NCBI GenBank assembly: GCA_013397115.1 | Contig: VWZW01004140.1 | Span: forward strand, 1,485,330 to 1,549,329 | Direction: 5' to 3' | From: Edolisoma coerulescens | Lineage: Eukaryota > Chordata > Aves > Passeriformes > Campephagidae | Length of the DNA stretch: 64,000 nt | Part shown: positions 1 through 13,546 of the stretch, piece by piece | How positions within the stretch are numbered: the stretch's first letter is position 1 | Layout of the letters: every line of letters starts with the position of its first letter | Translations under genes and position numbers: made by a program | The notes under the pieces: model-generated | What the model saw: only the letters and a program-made list of their open reading frames with translations | What the model was told of the DNA's origin: nothing | The model's database searches: none

Positions 1-3000
1 ATCTCCTGAGGAGGCAGCAGGAGTTCTGTGGGGTTCATAGCTCTGAAAGCCAGGACAGCAGCAGACAGAGTTTTATCAGCCATCCCCAAAACAGCACAGG
101 CAGCTTGGCTGGAATATGTGGGGAAAATCAAGTATTTAACACTTCCCTCAGAATCTGGATTTCCTAAAGTTTGGGGATCCTTCTTCCAACCAGAAAATTA
201 GAAAAGAGACAAGCTTGAAATGTGACCTCATTTTTTTCCCCCTCCCTTGGTATTTTGACAGACTAATTAAAACAGTTGAGTCATTTTCTTGAAATGGCAG
301 CTATAGAAAATATGATGTATCAAATTTTGTAAAGAAACATCACTCCGGGTTTTCAATTTTTTAAATCAGTTAGACCTTTACTTGTCTGACATCTCTGCAG
401 ATTTTATCACTGCATCCCCCTATAACCTGAGTCAGTCATGGGCAGAGTTATTTTTTTTTCCTCTTTATATCTATGAGAAAGAATTATCAGTAAACCTTCA
501 TGATTTCTCCAGATTTTTTACTGCCAAGTCCAGGATGCTGAGGTGTTGGAGGTAAGTTCTGTGCAGTAGTGTGCACATGATGATACAGGAATTTTATAGG
601 CAAAAGAATTTCTTTAAAAAATAAAATAAATTGCCTTAATAAAGTTTAATACTTGTGGGTTCTGTACAGGCCTACTTTGGAATAACATAATAGGATTATT
701 TCTTAACCTTCCTGCTAACTAATAGAGTTTTACAGGGTTTATCCACCAGAGCTGTTGAAATCAACTGTCTTAAGCAGCAGTCAGATTCCTTCTTAAATTG
801 TTTCCTTGCCTGCCAATGGTAAATAGCATTTACAGCATCTCACGAGGGGCAGTCACCCTCTCCATCCTGCCCCTCAGCTGGCTGTAGCAGGGACATGGAA
901 ATGCCCCTCTCCTTTTGGAAGAAGAGCCCACCAAGAGAAGCAAAGTGTTTTCAGTGCCAGGATCACCTTGCCAGCTCACAAAGCAATCAAACAGAACCAG
1001 ACAACTTGCTAAGCAGGACCCCTCAGTTACTGGATGTCTTGCAGGCAAGTTCACCTGCAGAATACAGTGTCCTTGCAGGGCTTGTGTCCTTGCCTCCAGT
1101 TTTTACTTTCTGTCACAATAATTTTGATAACTTTTCAGACAGAACAAATTCAGGGAGTGCCTATAGAAGCTTTTCTTTTCCCATGCTCTCTCCAGTTGGC
1201 CACTGGTCTGCTCCTGGGTGAGTCCTGTCCATCCTCCTGCTGCTGCTTACCCCATCTCCCCGCCCTGTCACCACACAGGACTATTTTTTAAATCAGTTAG
1301 ATTTAAAAATTCCCCTCTCAAGGGCGCTGCCCTGGTGCTCTGCACCATGAGGGAGATAAAAAATGAACATCTGCCCTCCTGCTTATCAGCCCCTTGTTTT
1401 CTGTTGAGGCATCAAGACCTCAGGTCTTGCTGAAAAGTGGAAGAGAATTGGGCGTTTATCTTTCCTGGCCTGAAGCAAAGCCCCTCATCCCTCTTTCCAT
1501 GCTGCAGTGTTAGTTGTCATCCTGGCAGGGTTCTCGCTGGTACATACAGGTGTTGAAACTAAAGAGATTTTTTGGACTCAGCCTCTGTCTCTGGCACTCT
1601 GCAGAATCAGAGAAGGTGTTGGCTGAAACGTGGATTGGTCCATGGCTGTTCCAGCTTGTCTGCTTTTACTCAGGGATTATGAACAATCACAGTTGTTCAT
1701 TTTCTCAAATATCTTGTTTTTTTTTTTAAAATGAAAGTATATCCTAACTCTGTTGAAGGCAGATGATGGCCCTGGCAGTGGCTGAGCAGTTCCCTGGTGT
1801 GCAGGAACGTTGGGAGGCAGCACAGGCCCACGCAGATATTGGCTCAGGGCAAGGTTATTCTGAAATGAGATGGGAAATGGGAGACAAAATGGACCTAATT
1901 TCCCCCCCCCATGTCTGCACTGACCAGAAAGGTGTGCAGGGGTTGTCACCACGCAGAAATGGTGTGCAGTTTGGCAGTGAGGGGATCAGCTCAGCAGCGA
2001 TGCACTGGTGATGTGCTCTGCACAAAGGGACTGCTCGTCTGGCTTTGCAGTGCTCAAATGGACCAGCCTTGTCCAGGAGAATTCCCTGTGCCCAGCAGAG
2101 CCATCCTGACATCCTTGCAGGGGTTCTGGCAGGAGCTCTTTGGTTCTGTGCACTTAATCCCTTAAAATGCAGCCAGTTTTGCTGGAGGCTGATTTATTAA
2201 GGTTGTGACATCTCAGTTTGGGGGAAGACAGCTCTGCAGACACCCTTGAGGAGGGACACTGGTGCAGATGAAGGAGTGGCTTGAATGTTACAGGCAGAGA
2301 GCATTTTGGAAGTGGGGGAACTGAGTTTAGCAGTAGTAACCACTACCACGAGTCACCAAGTCAGTGTGATTTTACTTAGGAGAAGAAGAAGATGAGAGGG
2401 AGGTGTAGGCAAGTGGCACTCAGGGTTTAAAGGATCCATTTGTACCAAGAAACATCGAAATTCACACCTTTCCACAGTCCCCTATGTTTTTGTGCTCAGT
2501 GAGATGCAAAGGGCTTCATGAAAGACAAACACAGCAAGATGTAGCTCTTACTCCTACCCCATAGATAATTTTCACTCATAAATAGGATACCTGCTAAATG
2601 CAGTCTAAGGACTTGTAGGGTCATGGACATGACATGTTTTCTCCAGTTAAAAAATTCTTAAAATAATTTAAAAATAAAAGACCCACATTTTATCAAAGGC
2701 ATAAAAGCAAAATATACTAAATTCCCTTTTACTGGCTTTCATGGGATTTTTGTGGGATTTGCTAGTTTAGGAAATATTATAAAAATTAAAGAATAATTTT
2801 CAGAATAGGAAGGAGCCTTCACCACTCTGCATGACTGGAGGGATCCGTGTGGCCTCACGTGCCACTCCAGGGAGCACAAAGAGAATTTTTAATGAAGTCT
2901 TAATCTGTACCCTGATGTGAAATCCTCTCTGGACGTGTTTCCTTTGATTACAGACCCGAGTGCTTGTAAGAAATGCTGGTTAGAAAGCAGCACTGTGTAC

Positions 3001-3068
3001 ACATCTCATTATACAGCCTGACTGATTTCGGGAATAAGTTCTCCAAAGTTTTACGAAACTTCTCTTTC

Positions 3069-3195
3069 ATGTGGGTTTTGGGGTTTTTTTTGTTTTAGTT
3101 TAGTTTTTTGGTTTGGTTTTTCATTTGTTTTGTTTTTGGGTTGGGTTTTTTGTTTGGTTTTGGTTTGTTTGGATGTGGTTTGGGTTTTTTCCCTC
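3069..3195 (+). repeat. GT-rich low-complexity tract
   Basis: About 125 bp made of T runs broken by G1-G4 (GGGGTTTTTTTTG, GGTTTGGTTTTT and so on) on the + strand, almost without A or C. It is strongly strand-asymmetric. Confidence 0.95.
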
Positions 3196-4142
3196 CTTTT
3201 TAATCTGAATCTAGAAGTCATCTCCCTGTGTCACAAACACAGCTCATTTCATAAACCTCAGTTGGTAACATTTTTAACCAAACCCACTGAATGGGAGGTG
3301 TTTATCTGGAGTAATTCATCCTCAGCAGCTCTGGAGAGGCAGTATGGCCCTATGAGTTCTTTTATACTCCCAGATTCCAGAAAAACTTGAGTTCTTCTCC
3401 AAGCCTGGAGTGTTGACTTGCCCTGTGACACTGGGAAAAACAATTGCTCTGTTTAGATCTTGTTTTATGTTATCTGAAACATGGCCACAGTGTGAGGGAA
3501 GGGTCTGATTTAGGCTGACAAACAGCAGAAAAGCATCAGAGCCCCCAAAGCAGAGGAAATTTGTGTCTTTAGGCACCTGGGGCAGAGACCAAACCGTGAG
3601 GAATTTGATTGTTTTAATGTGTTTCCAAGTCATGTAGGTCTGAAAATATGGTGGGAGAGTGCAGAATGAGAGCGAGTTCACAAACTAGATTATTATAGAC
3701 TGCTCGGGAGGTAATTCTGACTTTATGAAACTCCCTAGACCAGTGACTTCTTTGGGTTCCCCCACAGAAGAACTTGAAATTTTTAAGCGGTGGTTGCTCC
3801 ATAGATACGAAAAATTGCTTCTGAAATTACTTTGATGTACACTGAGTTTTATCTGCTTCTGTTGGGCTATGGAATAGTTTTTCCTCTGTTATCTGTTGTC
3901 ATCTTTCTGATGTGCTGAGATTTGTATTAGCTTGTTTCCCAACAGTCTGAGGAGGAGATAAATAAACGCCTGTAACTCTGAGAGTGAATGCAGAGTGATA
4001 ACAAAAGAATATGCCTTCAAAAATGATGGATTACCATAAAAATGTACATGTTTGCTATTGTAGGTATAAACCAGCCTCATAAATTTACTATCAAGACAAG
4101 AATCTACCACGAAAATGTTGAGCCCTTCCTCCTTTCAAAAAA

Positions 4143-4186
4143 GATTTGATTAATATGGAAATACTTGATTTGATTAATATGGAAAT
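4143..4186 (+). repeat. Tandem duplication, 24-bp unit, 2 copies
   Basis: GATTTGATTAATATGGAAAT occurs twice, 24 bp apart. Confidence 0.95.
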
Positions 4187-5372
4187 TTCTGGATTCTTGT
4201 CCAGAGAAAGCTAATGCTGTAATGGGAGAAGGCAAGGATGCTTGTCCTGCTGAAAGAACCCAGCTCACGGGGGAAAGGATTATAGGATTTGCTATGAACA
4301 GTCCTGGGTTGAAGAACAAGTCCCTTGCCATCTTGTGATGTTTTAACCAAAAAATTGCTACCCCACCTGTATTTTTGTGGTACATTGTGTTTGAGTAGGT
4401 CAATACTGATTCTCTGTAGTTTGTATTTTGGGGGTCATTTTTGAGGAATTTTCTCTTAGAGACAAAACCCTAAGTTTGCTCCTTTGGTTAAAAAAAAGAA
4501 CATTTAGAATATAGACCTATGAATGTAGCTCTGTGTGTATCCTGTTTAGGAACACATTGATTTACAGTAACTATAATCCTATATTTGGGGTCTGGAGTGC
4601 TTATATTAAAGAAAATCCATCATGATGACAATGTAATAAATGTAATATGCATGTTGAAATGAAAAATATAATTCATTTTGATAAGCCTTATATATCCCAT
4701 ATTACTGTGTTCTTTGAGGAACATTCTCCCTGTTCTCTTTCTCTCTCTTAATATATGTCTAAAGTCTTTTCCTTATGTCTTTCCTACCTAGCATCACCCT
4801 CTCCTTGTTCATTTTCTGTCCAAAGCAAAACCCTTCAGAGCAAATCTATGTTGAATTCCTACTACTCAGGTACTAGTGCCAGACTTTTCTTTCATTCCTA
4901 AATTTCCTTTGCTTTTGTACGTTACCCAAAATGACCTATAGACTGAGGCTTCCGAGTGTGAGGCACATCTAACCTTGTTTTCATTCTCTGTAACTTTTCT
5001 TTTCCTGTTGATCCCCTGTTGATTTCCATTGATCCGTGTCGTGTGGGTGAACGGAATTCCATCTCAAAGTATCATCAGACACCGTCCCATCGACCACGCT
5101 GTTAGGTAAGAGGACAGCTATGGGGTGCTGGGCTGGAGAGCAGACACACTCTCTGTGTCATGAAAATAACCTGGAGAGAGCACTGGGAAGTGTTTGGCTT
5201 CCAAAATCAGAATTAACCCTGTGGTCATGTGTTAATCAGAAAACTTTTGTTTCACTCATGTTTTGTTATTGCTATGAACTGAGTTTTATTTTTTTTTTTC
5301 AAAGGAAAGAAAAATTCAAAAATTAAGGTTTGGTCATTTTTTCAAGTATTTATTGTTTCTTTTTGTCAATGA

Positions 5373-5622
5373 GTTTGAGTTGGAAGGGGTCTTTAAAGAC
5401 TCTCTAGACAAATCCCCTGCCATGGGCAGGGACACTTCCCTACAGACCAGATTGCTCAGAGCCCCATCCAACCTGACCTGGAAAGTTTCCAGGCATGGGG
5501 CATCTTCCACCCCCTGGGAAACCTGTGCCATCATCTCACCACCCTTTTTATATAAAGTTTCTTCTTTGTATCTAGTCTGAATTACCGTCTTTTCATTTAA
5601 AAGGATCCCCCCTGTGCTGTGT
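5373..5622 (-). mobile_element. CR1 LINE 3' fragment, antisense, diverged
   Basis: It begins with the reverse of the CR1 3' end (GTTTGAGTTGGAAGGGG) and continues through the CCATGGGCAGGGACAC box to a worn upstream part. Many substitutions from the copies elsewhere in the window suggest an older insertion. Confidence 0.85.
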
Positions 5623-5880
5623 GTGAGGCTCAGGTCTACCTGCCTCAAGGGTTGCACATTTAAGGGAGGATTTGCATCTCTGCAGCAGGTGGGAGCCTCC
5701 AGTTTTGGGTAAAGGTGCATGTATAAAGGTTATTTGGAGAAATTCCTGGCTGGGTTTTGGGAAGTGGCTCCACCTGATTTTGTGTGTGCTGAGAGTTAAA
5801 TGCTAAATCTTTCAGGCAGCCAGGTATGGATTTGAGAGGATAACAAAGAGGCAGGTCTTGAGAGGCAGAGGCTGTTCTGT

Positions 5881-6110
5881 GGCTGTATTGGAGATCAGAA
5901 AGAAATTATCCCCTGTGAGGGTGGGGAGGCCCTGGCACAGGTTGCCCAGAGAAGCTGTGGCTGCCCTGGATCCCTGGAAGTGTCCAAGGCCAGGCTGGAC
6001 AAGGCTTGGAGCAACCTGGGACAGTGGAAGGTGTCCCTGCCCATGGCAGGGGGATGGAATTAAATGGTCTTTAAGTTCCCTTCCCACCCAAACCATTCTG
6101 ATTCTATCAT
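5881..6110 (+). mobile_element. CR1 LINE 3' fragment, sense
   Basis: It shares the CTGGCACAGG..CCCAGAGAAGC and AAGTGTCCAAGGCCAGGCTG segments with other copies and ends in CCATTCTGATTCTATC, the octamer-type CR1 3' terminus. It lies in opposite orientation to the copy 260 bp upstream. Confidence 0.93.
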
Positions 6111-8489
6111 TTATGAATTCCTCTGCTGTGAAGCAGAAAGATGATGTGTGGCTGATCAGAATCTAGCCAGTGGGATTTATAATTTTGGATTATCTGCAGT
6201 AAATGTTCCTCCCAGACACAGTAATCCACCGTGACTGCTTTAGACTTCACTCAGAACACGCGGAAGGGCCGCAGTTAGGCCAGGAACAAGTGACAGCCGG
6301 TGGCTGGTCCTTGGTTTACAGCCTGGCACAGAGGCTTGGAGGGGCCACAGCACACACATCCATCCTGCTGCCTGTCAAAATGCTGATGGCAAGGAATGAG
6401 GCCTCTGAATGGGGCGGGGAAGGAAAGGAGTCCATTTCCCAGAAGGTTTGGTCTCATTTCCCAGAGACTCAGTGTTGTCAATAGAAAAACCTAAGTGCAG
6501 GTTTATCTTTTGGCTGTATTTAGAAACAAGGTCCTGACCTGCAGGTTGATGGAAGATGTCAAACTCTCTCAGTCTGGTATTTGGCATCTGGGAAAACCTG
6601 GCCATCCTTTGGGGGAGCTGCTTTCTCCCCTCTGCCCTGATGGAATTAAGGAATTAACTGCACACTTGGTACTCTGAAGCTCAAGGAGCAATGACCAGGT
6701 TCCTTCTGTGCTTCTCATGGCAAATCAAAAGCCCCCAAGACTTTTAAAACCCCAAATTTTACAGAGGAAAAAGAGGAAGTAGGAATCTAACCAGCCTTGT
6801 GCTAATGTATTCAAAACTATTTCAAATTTCTGCTAAGCACTTTATCTGAGTAAGGATTGATATCCCTGTTTTACACATGGGAAGTGAAGTTTAGAGCACT
6901 CTTAAGACATGAATTACACAGACTGGTACCACCCCAGTTCCACCTGAATTTAACAGCCTGTGAAACAGCCCCTGACACTGGAGAAATTTCTATCTTGTGA
7001 CTTCCAGACAAATTAAAACCTTGGCCTTCTGGTTTCTCAGACAAATCCATCAGATGTTGGAGGTTGCTGTATGAGCAAAATAAGTTTAATTTTTGATGTT
7101 TATTGATATTAATTCCCAGGGAAGAAAAACATATCTTAAAAAGGGCATGAGTCATCCCACTACCAGTATCTGTCTTTGGGCAGAACCTGCAGTTTAGTAC
7201 TGTTTGTTCCCATCTGTTATGCCTTCTGCTAATAAATGTTCTGTATCTGCAGTGTTGCATGGCTCCCTAGGCTTGGCTGTGACATGTAAGCTACAGGAGA
7301 TGTGGGATTTGCCTCTATCCCAGTTCCTTATTAATACTTTTTTATGCAATGCCTGTTTTTAGTGAAGTCATTTTCTCTTCCAGTTGTGGGCAACTCTGGA
7401 TTTTAAATGTTTTGCTCAGATGTCTTCACTAGAGAAGTGAATATCTAACACTAAAACATAAATGAAGTAGATTTCCACTTGAAGATGAGGTAGCACAACC
7501 TTAGGGATTATTTTGGGGGAAGTATTCATGTCTGGTAGTTCTTGAAGATGTTCAGGAGATCTCATCAGGGCAGTCTCTTCAGGGGAACCAGCATGTCCTT
7601 CCCTTGCATCCATTGGCATCTCCTGGCAGCAGGAAAGGACATTTAGCCTTGTTCTTGTTCCAGCTGCTCATGAGGATGCTCACAAGAGTCACTGCCCTGC
7701 AGAGAGGACAGGGATTTCAGTGCCTTGCAGATGGGCAGACCCAGCAGAGAGAGCTGTCTGTCACAAAGGCTCAGACAAAAATTGGCTCTGCTTAAAAAGA
7801 CGTAGAAGCTTTCCATGGATTTTAGACTTCTGTAGCTTTTTTGCCCATCCCTTATCAGTCTGCTGTGGGTACATCTCCAGCCTAGTCTGAATAACTCAAA
7901 GTTGTTACGAAGCCAGCATTGCTGCTTTAGCAGGTGCCTCCATCAGTGACTGTTTAAGTTGTGGGATGAGTTACTTTTATGCAATGGATGCTCAAAAATT
8001 CAATGGCTTGACCTCTTCAGTTGCATCAGAAGCCTCCCAGGCCAAGTCAGCCTCTAACAAGGAGCTGTGGGAGAGGTTTTCCCACCACTTCTCTGCACTG
8101 AGGTTGGCCAGGAGCAGAATGAGCAACGGGGCTGCAGACCTTGGCAGGCTGGGCCTGGAGCTGGATTTCTCTTACATTTCGTCCTGCCTGCAGAACTGGA
8201 AAACTCTCTCTTCCAGTCTTTAGTGGCTTAGTTTCATGTGCTGTTTTGAAGTTTCCAGTTGTTTTCTGGCTGTAACTGAATTGCTCTGAAAGGTGGGTTG
8301 ATCTGGCAGCCTCTTATCACCGAGGACAAGAGAGATTTGACTTGGTGAGGTGCACACATCCGAAGAGCTGCACTGTTACACTTGTGCCAAATAACCCCAA
8401 ATCATGGCCCACCTCACCAGAGCATCTTCTTTGCATCTTTAACAGGGTTTTCTTCTGTGCTAACTGATGAAGAAAATGTATGTAACAGT

Positions 8490-8597
8490 TTTTATAAGAT
8501 TAGAATACTCTTATGTAAAAATACTCTTACTTTTATAATATTAGAATACTCTAATATTCTTATTAGAATACTCTTATAAGATTAGAATACTGTTATG
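8490..8597 (+). repeat. AT-rich imperfect tandem repeat (AGAATACTCTTAT family)
   Basis: Variants of AGATTAGAATACTCTTAT recur about five times over 105 bp with internal inversions (TAATATTAGAATACTCTAATATTCTTATTAG is nearly self-complementary in parts). Confidence 0.9.
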
Positions 8598-9988
8598 CTT
8601 GGTGTTAACCAAGCAATTCTTACAAAGTTCTAGAAGCCAGAAAAAATTGACTTAACTTTTTAAAAAAATTATGGGCATGTGGCTTCTTCATGCCTTTGAA
8701 ATGAAAGGTGCATCCTCTGCTCTCTGTCAAGCCTGCTGTCAGAAGGCTTTGTTAAGGAATGTGCTCTTTCAGAGCTCAGTTGATACCATTAGATAAATGG
8801 TGTTTTGCCTGTGGTTTGCCATAACACTGCTGGTATTGTAGATAGAATATTAGGGCTGGGTATTCATCATATAATAAAGCCTTGACACACACAGAAAAGC
8901 AAATTATTTTTCATCTCGCACCATATCCCTGGTGTAAGGGGAAGAGGTATTAGCCATGCTCTAGTCACCCTCGGAAGATGACAGAGAATTGACAACCCTT
9001 ACTCTAGTGTGGAGAGACTGGCTCTGTGTGTAATTAAATCCATCACAAACACCACTCAGAACATAATTTATTTTGTGCAAAAGGTGTCGTGTCGCATCTT
9101 ATCACTTGCCAAGGCTATGAGAATAAAAATATAAGCAGATATGATAGGCCTGTCATTCCAGACACAGGAGGAATTTGTGGCCATTAAAGCAAAAGTTTTG
9201 AGAGAAGCTTCACGTGTAGAAGAGGACACGTCAGTGCAGCTTTGCTTTTAGTTGTGAGAGGCACGGGTGAGTTTTCTGGTCAGGAGACAACATCGTACTC
9301 TGTGCCCAGATACCCGTTTCTCAGTCTAACTATGTTTACAAAACAAATGATCTCTGTAAAAGCATCTAAAGCTTTAATCCCCAAAGGTGCTCTGGACTAG
9401 CAGGACCCTTCCCAGCAGCCTTATTGGGGTGTTGCACGGGGCTCTGATCACACAGAGCCACTTCCAGACTGGCAATCTAATTTCTCAGCTGCTCTTCATC
9501 CTATCTGTGACATTTATGGAGAAGTTCATCAGTTTTTCTGTGGAGGGAAACATACTTGTTTTACTTGTCTGAGTAACATGAAAGTTTAGAACACAAGATG
9601 GTGTAGCAGCAGGCAGGCAATAATAACTCACTGTCAGGGCTGCTCATGAAATGGGGGAAGATTCCACCAGAGTGACCTCTGCTCCAGCTCCTCTCTGCGT
9701 GCTGGACTCTTACTTCTTGGCACAATAAGACCTCAGAGTTGATTTCAGCAAGTTCATGATTATTTCCCCGGCAAAGACACTCACAAAAAGCAGCATTTCA
9801 TAGGCAGGGAGAATTTGCGAATGTGTGAAGCCAACATTGTTAAATTTGCTTATCTGCAGTTACAGACTGAACACATGAGCTGAGATACCTGAAGAGTTTC
9901 CCAATCAGCTGAGTTACGTGAGAGACAGAGTGTCACTAATTTACTGTCTTCTACAAAATTTCAGGGTGTTCTGTGAACTCTCAAGCTG

Positions 9989-10128
9989 ATCACAGAATAG
10001 TTTGGGTTGGAAGGAAGCTTAAAGCCCATCTCCTTCCACCCCCTGCCATGGGCAGGGACACCTTCCACTGTCCCAGGCTGCTCCAAGCCCCATCCAACCT
10101 GGCCTTGGACACTTCCAGAGATGGGGGC
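9989..10128 (-). mobile_element. CR1 LINE 3' end, antisense, short
   Basis: Starts TCACAGAATAGTTTGGGTTG, then the CCATGGGCAGGGACACC and CTTGGACACTTCCAG boxes; truncated after about 140 bp, as usual for 5'-truncated CR1. Confidence 0.93.
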
Positions 10129-11757
10129 TCGTGGAAATGGAAGCTGCCAGAAGCAAAACATCTGAGTTGGCAAAGGACATCCTAATATGGGGAGTAAGTG
10201 CGGCACTGAAAAGGATCAATGAACAAACTGACAACACACTTTGCTGCCACAAGCTGCTGGTATTAGAAACAAACCTGTCATGAACAGCATGGTCCCAGCA
10301 ACATGCAGAATACCTGCCTTATTTACAGCTGCACAAATAGAACTGTGGAAAACTGGAAATTGTTCTAGGAAGGAAGCGGAGCCCTGAGCAACCTGCCCTA
10401 ATGAGACTTCAGAAGCTCTCTATTGATTTACTTTATCAAAGAGAAACTGAAGAAGTGATTTGATCAGTGCCTGCATGGGTCAGGATTTCAAATGCTCAGA
10501 GGGCTCTTTAATCTAACAGAAGGTATAATAAGATTCAGTGCCTGCAATCGAAGCTAAGCAAAATCAAATTGCAATTAAGAAATGTTTAGACAGCAAGGGT
10601 AATTAACTATTGCCACAATTTCGGGGGTCAAAATGGAATCACCACCTCTTGAAATGTTTTAATTTGAATTATTTCATGGAATGATGTTCCATCTTTGGAA
10701 TGCAGTGAAATATGGTGGTGTGTGTTCCTATTAAAAACAAAAGGACGTATGAGTAGAAATAAAATGGGCATATGAAATATAATCCCAAAAAACCCTGATG
10801 CACGACCCTATGTGTGTGGTAGTTTCTGAGTATTAGAATGAATTTTTTCATGCAACTTTCCCATTTAAAAAAAAGCTATTTTCCTGTTTTTCTCTTCTCC
10901 CTGAAAACTCACCAAGGCACACGTGCTTTATAGGCACTGCCAAAAATTTAGTGAAAAGTCTTGGCCAGTTTGTCCTGCAAAGTCATCCTCATTTGCAAGG
11001 GACTGGGGACACGTTTGTGAGAAGCAGACAGAGAAAAGGGACTGTGGAAAACTACTTTAACTTGCCTTTAGTGCAACAATTAAAGCAGCAGCCCTGACTT
11101 AGCTGGAATCTTTGTTGTCTTTCCCAGTCATAATGGTGCCAAAAGGAATGAGATGTGGTTTATAGCTGCAAACAGAAGGAAAAGCAAATCCTGTTTGCCA
11201 GCCCTCCAAAGACTCTTTTGGTTGACTGTCCTAGTGAGAGCTCAGTTTGCTGCCGCCTCCCCTCCCACCTGCATTTTGAATTGCTCACAAAATTGCTGCA
11301 AACACATCCTGAGAGGTGCCCTGACTCCTGTGAGCACCTCCTTACCCGTGCTCAGCTCCACACTCGTGGGGTGATCAGATGGAGAGGGAACAATGTGTTA
11401 CTTGCATCAGGCTTTATTAGCAGAACATGGAAGTGTTAAGCTCAGCTCACACACAGCAATTTGTGTCCAGAAAAGCCCCTCTGCATTTTCCTTGGCCCAG
11501 ATAAAATGCTGGTGGGAGCAACTGAGAGTCCAGAGCTGCTGCTGTTGTTGTTGGGGTTGGGATATTTTTGCAGGTAGCACAGGTGCCATGCATGATGTGT
11601 TTGTCATGGAGGACTGGAGGAGGTGAGGGCCTGAACAGTTTGAGCTGTGTGTCCCAGGGTGGAGAGTGGGGTGACCCACATTGTGGGATGCTTTTCTTTA
11701 AGCAGAAACGCCTGACTGGTGAGGCACACACTTTTTTCTGCCACAGATCACCCTTTG

Positions 11758-11926
11758 CATTCTTCTCTGTGAGGGTGGGCAGGCCCTGGCACAGGGTGCC
11801 CAGAGAAGCTGTGGCTGCCCCTGGGTCCCTGGAAGTGTCCAAGGCCAGGCTGGACAGGGTTTGGAGCACCCTGGTCCAGTGAAATGAGATGGTCCCTTCC
11901 AACCCAAACCATTCTGTGCTTCTATG
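11758..11926 (+). mobile_element. CR1 LINE 3' end, sense, internally deleted
   Basis: Good match to the other copies from CTGTGAGGGTGGGCAGGC to the TTCTGTGCTTCTATG tail, but the segment carrying GTGTCCCTGCCCATGGC is missing. Confidence 0.92.
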
Positions 11927-13498
11927 CCACAAGAGCTGTTCCTACAATCAGTGGGATTTGTAACAAATTCTGTCTCACTGACCAAGGATACCAGCAGTCA
12001 CTATGGTCTCAAAGGCCAGAGACAGACCCGTCTTTGCTGCTGAGCACCTTCTAGTCCCAGCTCCATACCATGAGTGCCTACCTTGAGGGAAGTTATTCTG
12101 GAAAGGAGAGGCCACCACTTTCCTGGCTCTCTCCTCTCCCTGTGACACATCTCTTTGAGAAGCGAGCCAAGTACACCAGAATTAAAGGAACTGATGAAGA
12201 GAGAAATTAGTAATTGCCTGCAAAGGAGCTGGCTGATCTCAGCTCCATTTTACAAGTCGCCTGTGCTCTGCGTGTGCCCTGCCCGAATTAGCACCAGAAC
12301 CACACATTAGTTTTAAGACTCCCTCTCGAATTGGGATCTCGTAATGTTTTTTAATTGGGGCTGATAAAAATGTGGCATTACTTGCAGGTTCCTCAGAGAA
12401 GCCAATTGTGAAATTGGGTTTGTATTAAACCTAATGATGGAAAATTAAGCATAGTACGTCTGTCGGAAATGGTCCGCGATAAAAATCTTCTCCTTTTCAT
12501 TACAGGAGGTTAATAGGGAATAGAGGAGCAAAGATGCACTGGGAAAGCGAATCCAACTAGGGGAATTAATAAGCCTTGAAATTCCCTCTGTTCAGAGTTC
12601 TCACACTGTCATTAGTCGGAGCATTAGGGATGATTATACAAATGCTTTGGATGTTACTCTTCCTTAAATCCCAAATTTATTCACATTTTGTATGTGAGGG
12701 TTGCTTTGCTTGAGCCACAGTTCTTAAATCTCTCAATGTCCTGGGAATGTCACTGTGTTTGTGAGAGCCTGGGACTCAGAAATCCTGAAATTCAGGAGTC
12801 TAATCTTCAAAGCAGACCATCACTGTGCTAATTTATTTCAGAGGAGCAGGCTGCGTTCAGCATCTCTGATAATTCGCCCACCAGCCCTTTTTATGTCCCA
12901 CTGGTGATCAGCTTGCCCTGCAGCAGTGTCCACTGCTTGCATTCCTGTCACCTCACAGCCCTGCAGCTCCCAAACAGAGCATATCCCTGCCTTCACATCT
13001 TCCCCTAACCTGACAGTAACCCAGCCAAAGTGCTGTTTGTGCTGTCTGTGCTTTGCCAGCTGCTGAGGGTGCAGGGTGATGCCCTCGGCTCTCTGCTCCT
13101 GCCCACCTCTGCAGGAGGGCCGTGGGGAGCCCCTGCCCAAACCCCACAGGGGCTTCTCAAGCACAGCAATGTTTACAAGAACATTGCAAGCCTATTTCTG
13201 CCTCACAAAAATCACCCTGAAATTTCAATTTGACTTATTTATTCTTTATCCCTTTAAAAACGTGGCCGTAGTGTTGCTCTCAAGGGGTGGTGTTTCAGCT
13301 CTTTGTCGGTGAACTTGCTGTAACAAACAAGCCCTGTGTGGAAGCTCAAGGGGGTTTTGTGAGCAGTGTGAGAGAGGTGCATTTTCTGTTTGCTGATACC
13401 TTGATTTGGGTAAGGCCAGAAAGAATTGATGCAGGTCGTGCGTGTGAAAGGACCTGAGCATCTCAGATCCCTGCAATCACAGGGAAAAACAATGCTGT

Positions 13499-13546
13499 AT
13501 TTGGCCAGCTACTTAAATTTGGTCAACTACTTAAATTTGGTCAGCT
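13499..13546 (+). repeat. Tandem repeat, 18-bp unit, about 2.6 copies
   Basis: TTTGG(C/T)CA(G/A)CTACTTAAA is repeated twice, then TTTGGTCAGCT. Confidence 0.95.

Noticed and set aside
5050..5104. Possible upstream exon ending at GTTAG|GTAAGA
   Set aside because: The donor looks good, but no pyrimidine-rich acceptor is nearby, the peptide in the required phase does not resemble the R2B juxtamembrane region, and another frame hits a stop.
11447..11932. Antisense open frame of 161 codons
   Set aside because: Half of it is CR1; the rest shows no recognisable domain.
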